Below, piece after piece: positions 30,658-35,318 of a DNA stretch of 35,318 bases. How positions within the stretch are numbered: position 1 is the stretch's first letter; each line of letters opens with the position of its first letter. The notes below the pieces were generated by a model, which made no database searches, had not been told where the DNA came from, and was given only the letters and a program-made list of their open reading frames with translations. The position numbers were made by a program, and so were the translations under genes. The DNA is from Spirochaetaceae bacterium (GTDB taxonomy: Bacteria; Spirochaetota; Spirochaetia; Treponematales; Breznakiellaceae): positions 1 to 35,318 of the forward strand of contig JAISOA010000073.1 of NCBI GenBank assembly GCA_031275945.1, written 5' to 3'.

Positions 30658-31488
30658 TTGAAATTTAAGGGACTTTTGATTTTTTTTAACACCGTGATGA
30701 TTTTCTTTATCGCCATGGTCGTTATTATTCCGTTTACGGTCCTGGGCAAAGATCTGGCCCTGGGTTTTTGGAAATCCAGCTGGTTTTTAATTCCCCTGGT
30801 GTTTGCGCTTCTGGCGGCGGTGGACCTGTATTTTGTGGTAAATTACCGGATTTTTTTTCTCCTGGAGAAAGAAGACTGGCCCGCCCTGATTCGGGAACTG
30901 GAGGCCCGGGTAATCCGGCAGGGCCGGTACAGTCCCCGGCTGGTGCGGCTGCTGCTTAATACCTACCTGGTCCTTTCCGACGCCCGGGCGATTTCGGAAC
31001 TGGAAAAAAAACTTGCCATAGCCAAGAGCGGACTTATAGAGCATAATGCCCTTATCTTCGGGACAGCCCGGATTCTTACCAAAGACTACGAGGGGGCCGC
31101 GGTCTTTTTCTCCGATCGCCTTCCCGGGGGACCGCGGTATAAAACCGGCCCCCATGCCGAGTGGATCCGCTGGTATTACGGCTTTTCCCTGCTGCTTTCC
31201 CGGCGTTTTGGGGAAGCGGCGGATGTTTTTTCCCTGATGGTCAGGAATGCCCGGGACGGGATACTTACGGGGCTTTCTGCGTATTTTTTAAACAATAATT
31301 TAGCCGGGTTTCTTTCCGCCCGGGCCCGGCAGCTTCGGGAAGACGCTAAAATAGGAAAGGAGAGGGTCCGGCAAAGTTTCCGGCACCGCTCCGGCTGGAA
31401 CCGGGAAATAAAACGGGTGGAAACGGAAATTTATGTTACCGTTTTATCGTCGTATATTAACCTGGCCGCAGAGTATGTGTATGCCTAG
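30658..31488 (+). CDS. Membrane-anchored helical-repeat protein of unknown function
   Basis: A 276-residue protein with two N-terminal transmembrane helices (about 4-27 and 38-62), followed by a charged helical region that looks like degenerate tetratricopeptide-type repeats (for example LLLNTYLVLSDARAISELEKKLAI and YGFSLLLSRRFGEAADVFSLMV). No catalytic motif is seen. TTG 30658 is preferred over the adjacent TTG 30655, because GGGGGA lies 5-6 bases upstream. It is divergent from the HD-GYP gene across a 139-bp gap and ends 11 bases before the aminotransferase GTG, so those two are probably one operon. I do not recognise the family. Confidence 0.75.
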   Translation: MKFKGLLIFFNTVMIFFIAMVVIIPFTVLGKDLALGFWKSSWFLIPLVFALLAAVDLYFVVNYRIFFLLEKEDWPALIRELEARVIRQGRYSPRLVRLLLNTYLVLSDARAISELEKKLAIAKSGLIEHNALIFGTARILTKDYEGAAVFFSDRLPGGPRYKTGPHAEWIRWYYGFSLLLSRRFGEAADVFSLMVRNARDGILTGLSAYFLNNNLAGFLSARARQLREDAKIGKERVRQSFRHRSGWNREIKRVETEIYVTVLSSYINLAAEYVYA

Positions 31489-31499
31489 GGAGGGAACCG

Positions 31500-32723
31500 G
31501 TGAATAGGATCATTGAAAAATCCACCAAGTTAAACAATGTTTGTTACGACATCCGGGGACCGGTGCTTAAAGAGGCAAAACGACTTGAGGAAGAGGGGTA
31601 CAGTATCATCAAGCTGAATATAGGAAATCCAGCCCTTTTTGGGTTTAACGTTCCCGATGTGATAGCCCACGACATTATTGTCAATTTAAAAAACGCCCAG
31701 GGTTACGGGGATTCTCAAGGTCTTTTTGCGGCCCGGAAGGCGATTGTCCTGGATCTGCATGCCCGGGGGATTATGGATGTGGATATCGACGATGTATACC
31801 TGGGAAACGGGGTCAGCGAGCTTATTATGATAGCCATGCAGGGGCTGCTTAATTCCGGAGACGAGGTTCTTATCCCCATGCCCGACTATCCCCTGTGGAC
31901 CGCGGCGGTAACCCTTTCCGGCGGCCAGGCGGTCCATTACCGCTGTGACGAGGAATCCCTGTGGAACCCCGATTTGGCGGATATACGATCAAAGATCAGC
32001 GACAGAACCAAGGCCGTGGTAATCATCAATCCCAATAATCCTACCGGCGCCGTTTACGACCGGGAAACGCTGGAGGGGATCGCCCGAATCGCCGCGGAAA
32101 ACGATCTGATCGTATATTCCGACGAAATCTACGACCGGATCATCTATGACGGGGCGGAGCATATTCCCATGGCCCTGGTAAACCACGATACCCTTACCGT
32201 TACCTTTAACGGCCTTTCTAAGGCCTACAGAGCCGCGGGATTCCGCTCCGGGTGGATGACCCTGTCGGGGAACAAGAAAGGCGCGGCGGGGTATCTTGAG
32301 GGCCTTAACATGCTTTCCAATATGAGGCTCTGTGCCAACATGCCCGCCCAATTTGGCATACAAACCGCTCTGGGGGGCTACCAGAGCATTACCGACTATC
32401 TTTTGCCCGGGGGCCGTCTAAAGGAACAGCGGGATACGGCCATAGGTTTGGTTAACCAGATCCCGGGCCTTTCCGTGGTAAATCCCAGGGGGGCGCTCTA
32501 TTGCTTTCCCCGGGTGGATACCAAGCGTTTTGCGATCAAAGATGACGAACTGTTTATGATGGATCTGCTCCGGGAAAAGCACCTGCTTTTAGTCCACGGT
32601 ACGGGCTTTAACTGGGACAGGCCCGATCATTTTCGCATTGTCTTTTTACCGGATAAGGAAATCTTAACCGAGGCTATTCAGCGGTTGGGGGACTTTCTGG
32701 CCGCTTACCGGCAGGACTCCTAG
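31500..32723 (+). CDS. alaA: Alanine-type aminotransferase (AlaA-like)
   Basis: A 407-residue PLP enzyme of aminotransferase class I, close in pattern to the glutamate-pyruvate aminotransferase AlaA, which interconverts pyruvate and alanine. It has NIGNPALFGFNVPD near the N-terminus, the PLP-contacting GNGVSELI and PDYPLW, the NPNNPTGAVY motif, SDEIYDRIIYDG, and the lysine motif FNGLSKAYRAAGFRSGWM. The C-terminus has DHFRIVFLP with the carboxylate-binding Arg. The start GTG 31500 has GGGAGG 5-6 bases upstream. Full length for the family. It follows the membrane helical-repeat gene by 11 bases. Confidence 0.93.
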   Translation: MNRIIEKSTKLNNVCYDIRGPVLKEAKRLEEEGYSIIKLNIGNPALFGFNVPDVIAHDIIVNLKNAQGYGDSQGLFAARKAIVLDLHARGIMDVDIDDVYLGNGVSELIMIAMQGLLNSGDEVLIPMPDYPLWTAAVTLSGGQAVHYRCDEESLWNPDLADIRSKISDRTKAVVIINPNNPTGAVYDRETLEGIARIAAENDLIVYSDEIYDRIIYDGAEHIPMALVNHDTLTVTFNGLSKAYRAAGFRSGWMTLSGNKKGAAGYLEGLNMLSNMRLCANMPAQFGIQTALGGYQSITDYLLPGGRLKEQRDTAIGLVNQIPGLSVVNPRGALYCFPRVDTKRFAIKDDELFMMDLLREKHLLLVHGTGFNWDRPDHFRIVFLPDKEILTEAIQRLGDFLAAYRQDS

Positions 32724-32789
32724 GGACTTATGGTGTTTTGCGCATAAAATCGTATAAAAATTCACCCGTGCAACAGGCTCCTAGTGCGA

Positions 32790-32819
32790 TTGACAGCCTG
32801 CGGCCAATACCGGTATCCT
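32790..32819 (+). promoter_or_regulatory. Sigma70-type promoter of infA
   Basis: TTGACA (32790-32795), an 18-base spacer and TATCCT (32814-32819). Transcription would start near 32826, leaving about 13 leader bases that include GGAGG before the GTG. CAGGCT/AGCCTG (32774-32800) forms a small stem over the -35 box. Confidence 0.6.
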
Positions 32820-32838
32820 TAATAGCAACGGAGGTTTT

Positions 32839-33063
32839 GTGGCCAAAGAAGAAGCAATAGAAGTTGAGGGAATAGTAAAAGAAGCTCTTCCAAATACCAT
32901 GTTCCGGATCGAACTTGACAACCAAAAAGGGCACCTTATCCTTGCCCATCTTTCCGGCAAAATGCGCAAACATTATATTCGTATTGTTCCGGGCGACCGG
33001 GTTCGCATTGCCCTGTCTCCCTACGACCTTAACCGGGGGCGGATAATTTACCGTGAACGGTAA
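32839..33063 (+). CDS. infA: Translation initiation factor IF-1
   Basis: A 74-residue IF-1, the OB-fold protein that binds the 30S A site during initiation. [28 protein letters not shown] and [42 protein letters not shown] match the family over its full length. The start is GTG with GGAGG 4 bases upstream, the strongest ribosome binding site in this part of the window. Its TAA stop (33061-33063) abuts the stop of the convergent Smr gene without a gap. It is outside a ribosomal-protein operon here and has its own promoter. Confidence 0.96.
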   Translation: MAKEEAIEVEGIVKEALPNTMFRIELDNQKGHLILAHLSGKMRKHYIRIVPGDRVRIALSPYDLNRGRIIYRER

Positions 33064-33462
33064 TTACCCGGGGCTCTTCAATACTACCCAGGTTGAGCCG
33101 GTTCCCCCCTGGGAGGCGTTGCCATAGCCCCTTTCTCCGGCAAGGGGACAGCGTTCTAAGAATTTATGGACTGTTTTTGTCAGTACTCCCCTTTCCTGAT
33201 CGCCCCCGTGGGTTCCCTTGCCGTGGATAATAAGCAGTTTTTCCAGGCCCCTGTCTTTAGCCATGTCAAAAAAACCGGAAAGGGCGTCCCAGGCTTCGTC
33301 CCTGGTAAGGCCGTGTAGATCCAGGGTTTCGTCGGGTTTTTTGCGCAAAAGCCGCCGCCGGCGGGAAGCGGGGGATTCCTCCTGAGTTTCCATGGCCGCG
33401 TCCTTATCGTATATGCCCCCGGATTCTTTATTCCACCGGTCAAGAATTTTTCCAAAATCCAT
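33064..33462 (-). CDS. Smr-domain protein
   Basis: A 132-residue protein with a C-terminal Smr (MutS-related) domain: TLDLHGLTRDEAWDALSGFFDMA at about residues 46-68, the LLIIHGKGTHGG motif, and the closing GSTWVVL. Smr domains bind or cut nucleic acids; stand-alone bacterial ones have been linked to RNA cleavage and ribosome rescue, so such a role is possible. The N-terminal 45 residues are basic and low in structure (SRRRRLLRKKP). The ATG has no clear ribosome binding site. It is divergent from the downstream aminotransferase (26-bp gap) and convergent with infA with stops back to back. Confidence 0.9.
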   Translation of the reverse strand: MDFGKILDRWNKESGGIYDKDAAMETQEESPASRRRRLLRKKPDETLDLHGLTRDEAWDALSGFFDMAKDRGLEKLLIIHGKGTHGGDQERGVLTKTVHKFLERCPLAGERGYGNASQGGTGSTWVVLKSPG

Positions 33463-33488
33463 CTTGTTAAAATGATTAAGGAGACAGT

Positions 33489-34814
33489 ATGGTTACAGAT
33501 ATGAATCCCTTAGCGAAAGAACTTAATTCGATATTGGCCGGAACCATCGCGGAACGGCTTCTTTCCGGCCTGGGCCGCCGGGTGTACTTTCCCCGGGGGA
33601 TTATCGCCCAGGCGGCGGAGGCCCGGCAGCTTGCGCCGGTAAAAAACGCCACCATAGGTATGGCTTTTCACGGCGGCCAACCCCTGCTGTTGTCCGCTGT
33701 GGCGGAGGCTATGGGGGGTCTAAGCCCCAAAGAAACGGTGGTATATGCCCCTACTCCGGGCTTCGAGCCGGTCCGCCAGGCCTGGAAGGACCTGCTGATC
33801 CGCAAAAACCCTTCCCTGGATCCCGGAGGTTTTTCCCTCCCTGTGGTGGTACCGGGAATTACCGCTGGAATTTCCTACGCCGCGGATCTTTTTCTGGACG
33901 AAAAAACCCCGCTCTTTACCAGCGATCCTTGCTGGGAAAATTACGGGCTTATTTTTACCGAACGCCGGGGAGCGGTCTTGCGGGGAATACCCTTTTTTAC
34001 CGCCGGTTCAGAAGGCAGGGGACTTGACGGCGGACTCGATATGGAAGTCATTGGCAGGACCCTTACGGAAGAGGCGGCCAAAACCGGAACCCTTAGACTT
34101 ATCCTTAACTTTCCCCACAACCCTTCGGGGTATTCCCCCGCAACGGCGGAGGCCCATGCCTTAATCGGGCTTATCAACGAAATCGCCAAAAATGGGACGG
34201 ATGTCCTTGTTATATGCGATGATGCGTACTTTGGCCTGCTGTACGAAGACGCCGTCTACCAGGAGTCTCTTTTTTCGGCCCTGGCGACATTGCACCACCG
34301 GGTGCTGGCGGTTAAGGTGGATGGTCCCACCAAGGAAGACTATGTTTGGGGCCTGCGGATGGGCTTTGTAAGTTTTGGTTCCCGCGGCCTTGGGCCGGAA
34401 CAGCACGAGGCCCTGATAAAGAAACTTATGGGGATTATCCGCTCCTCGGTATCCTGTACGAACACCCCGGCCCAGTATCTAATGCTTAGGGCCTTGGAAG
34501 ATCCCCGGACCGCCGGGGAAAAACAGGGTTTTTACGAAATGCTAAAAAGGCGGTACCGGGTGGTAAAGGACTATATCCGGCGCTACGGCGACGGCGGGCG
34601 GCTTGAGCCCTTGCCGTTTAATTCCGGGTACTTTATGAGTTTTCGCTGCAAAGGAATAGACCCGGAGGCTCTGCGCCGCCGGCTCCTTTCTGACCACGGT
34701 ATTGGAACCATTGCCTTGGAACCGTCTTTTTTGCGGGTGGCCTTTGCGGCCCTTGAGGAAGAACAGATACCGGAAATTTACCAGACCATTTACAAAACCG
34801 CCGCAACCCTCTAG
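33489..34814 (+). CDS. Class I/II aminotransferase family protein
   Basis: A 441-residue PLP-dependent enzyme of the fold-type I aminotransferases. It shows PGITAGISYAADLFLDEKTPLFTSDPCWENYGL, NFPHNPSGYSPATAEA (the NPxNPTG region, altered to NFPHNPSGY), CDDAYFGLLYED and the PLP lysine in VDGPTKEDYVWGLRMGF. The C-terminal part has FLRVAFAALEEEQIP. It does not look like AlaA or AspC, and the substrate is unknown. The ATG 33489 has AAGGAG 5 bases upstream; a second ATG is four codons in. Full length. It is transcribed away from the Smr gene, with the promoter presumably in the short gap or inside that gene. Confidence 0.87.
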   Translation: MVTDMNPLAKELNSILAGTIAERLLSGLGRRVYFPRGIIAQAAEARQLAPVKNATIGMAFHGGQPLLLSAVAEAMGGLSPKETVVYAPTPGFEPVRQAWKDLLIRKNPSLDPGGFSLPVVVPGITAGISYAADLFLDEKTPLFTSDPCWENYGLIFTERRGAVLRGIPFFTAGSEGRGLDGGLDMEVIGRTLTEEAAKTGTLRLILNFPHNPSGYSPATAEAHALIGLINEIAKNGTDVLVICDDAYFGLLYEDAVYQESLFSALATLHHRVLAVKVDGPTKEDYVWGLRMGFVSFGSRGLGPEQHEALIKKLMGIIRSSVSCTNTPAQYLMLRALEDPRTAGEKQGFYEMLKRRYRVVKDYIRRYGDGGRLEPLPFNSGYFMSFRCKGIDPEALRRRLLSDHGIGTIALEPSFLRVAFAALEEEQIPEIYQTIYKTAATL

Positions 34815-34877
34815 GATCCTGCTGCACTTCGGCGCAAAAACCACCGCTGCAACCGGCTTCTGGGAGCAGCCCGAAGC

Positions 34878-35309
34878 TTAGGCCACCAAGTTAAACAGGG
34901 CCCCCGCAGGAGCCTGGGGAGCCTGAGCATAGGGCATGACGCTGTTGGCGGCCCTGGCGGCTTTAATCTGCCCCTCGTATTGCTCGATAAGGGTGTCGAT
35001 CTGTTCGTTTGAAGGGCCTAAGATTCCGGGGTCTATTTTAGGCTGTTTTTTCATCTGCCCCAGCTGCTCAATTAGTACATCAAGGATCTTTAGTTTGGTT
35101 ATTGTTACCCCCCGGGTTCCTTCCGGGGCTGGCACACCGGAGACATGCTTAAAATGAGAATAGATATAGCTTCCCGGCGAGACCGGCAGCGACATTCTGC
35201 CCGCCCCCGAGGCTGTAATAGCGTATCCCATAGGAAATGCCGAAGCTCCCTGTATCCTCATAATTCCCTCTACAACATCTCTATATGTAAGTATCTCGTA
35301 TTTACCCAC
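34878..35309 (-). CDS. Hypothetical protein
   Basis: A 143-residue protein beginning MGKYEILTYRDVVEGIMRIQGASAFPMGYAITASGAGRMSLPVSPG. A hydrophilic helix (KLKILDVLIEQLGQMKKQP) follows, then another helical stretch, and an Ala/Pro-rich end. I do not recognise the family. A stop lies two codons upstream of the GTG at 35309, so the gene probably starts inside the window, but no ribosome binding site is visible and a later ATG (codon 17) is possible. It is convergent with the aminotransferase across a 63-bp gap in which I see no clear terminator. Confidence 0.65.
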   Translation of the reverse strand: MGKYEILTYRDVVEGIMRIQGASAFPMGYAITASGAGRMSLPVSPGSYIYSHFKHVSGVPAPEGTRGVTITKLKILDVLIEQLGQMKKQPKIDPGILGPSNEQIDTLIEQYEGQIKAARAANSVMPYAQAPQAPAGALFNLVA

Positions 35310-35318
35310 ACACTACAC

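Noticed and set aside
1-35318. tRNA or rRNA genes
   Set aside because: No tRNA T-arm/acceptor arrangement or rRNA core sequence was noticed on reading both strands, although a covariance search was not possible.

Overview
The window looks like chromosomal DNA of a spirochaete, most likely an anaerobic, hydrogen-metabolising Treponema of the termite-gut type. The elongation factor G closely follows the spirochaete-type sequence (DSGKTT P-loop and an [15 protein letters not shown] stretch like that of Borrelia). Many envelope proteins are treponeme-like beta-barrels. Two energy-conserving complexes of anaerobes lie side by side. The species is an inference; no rRNA or tRNA gene was seen.

Layout. 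(1) 1-2821, minus strand: the front part of an electron-bifurcating (NAD(P)-linked) hydrogenase-type operon, in the order NuoE-like HndA, a histidine-kinase-type ATPase, HndB, and NuoF-like HndC, which runs off the left edge. (2) 2822-3567: 0.75 kb without a convincing gene but with structured DNA. (3) 3568-4248: a membrane zinc metallopeptidase. (4) 4452-9730: a complete rnfCDGEAB operon, the ferredoxin:NAD+ oxidoreductase ion pump, followed by a convergent TetR regulator. (5) 9736-15076, minus: rRNA methyltransferase, PilZ protein, RecA-like ATPase and fusA. (6) 15189-16111: two decayed genes, an outer-membrane barrel and a CsgG/FlgO-like secreted protein. (7) 16089-22258, minus: a barrel, an orphan IorA-like TPP enzyme, a lipoprotein and a sodium:solute symporter. 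(8) 22317-24778, plus: a glycosyltransferase and a DEAD-box-like helicase, overlapping by 4 bp. (9) 24792-30518, minus: a tight four-gene run of HD-GYP protein, CNNM/CBS protein and two large barrels. (10) 30658-34814: a membrane protein, alanine-type aminotransferase, IF-1, Smr protein (minus) and a second aminotransferase. A hypothetical gene closes the right edge.

How the parts fit: the hydrogenase would couple H2 to NAD(P)H plus reduced ferredoxin, and Rnf would turn the ferredoxin/NADH difference into an ion gradient, the scheme known from acetogens. IorA would also use ferredoxin, but here it lacks its own ferredoxin domain and its IorB partner. HD-GYP and PilZ proteins point to cyclic-di-GMP signalling.

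The most unusual non-coding signal is a family of palindromic intergenic repeats. Two 116-bp copies (12171-12286 and 20389-20504) are inverted relative to each other and differ at only 4 positions by my alignment. Related hairpins occur at 1408-1448, 4346-4378 and 19624-19660. Several share the same 5-nt loop although their stems differ.
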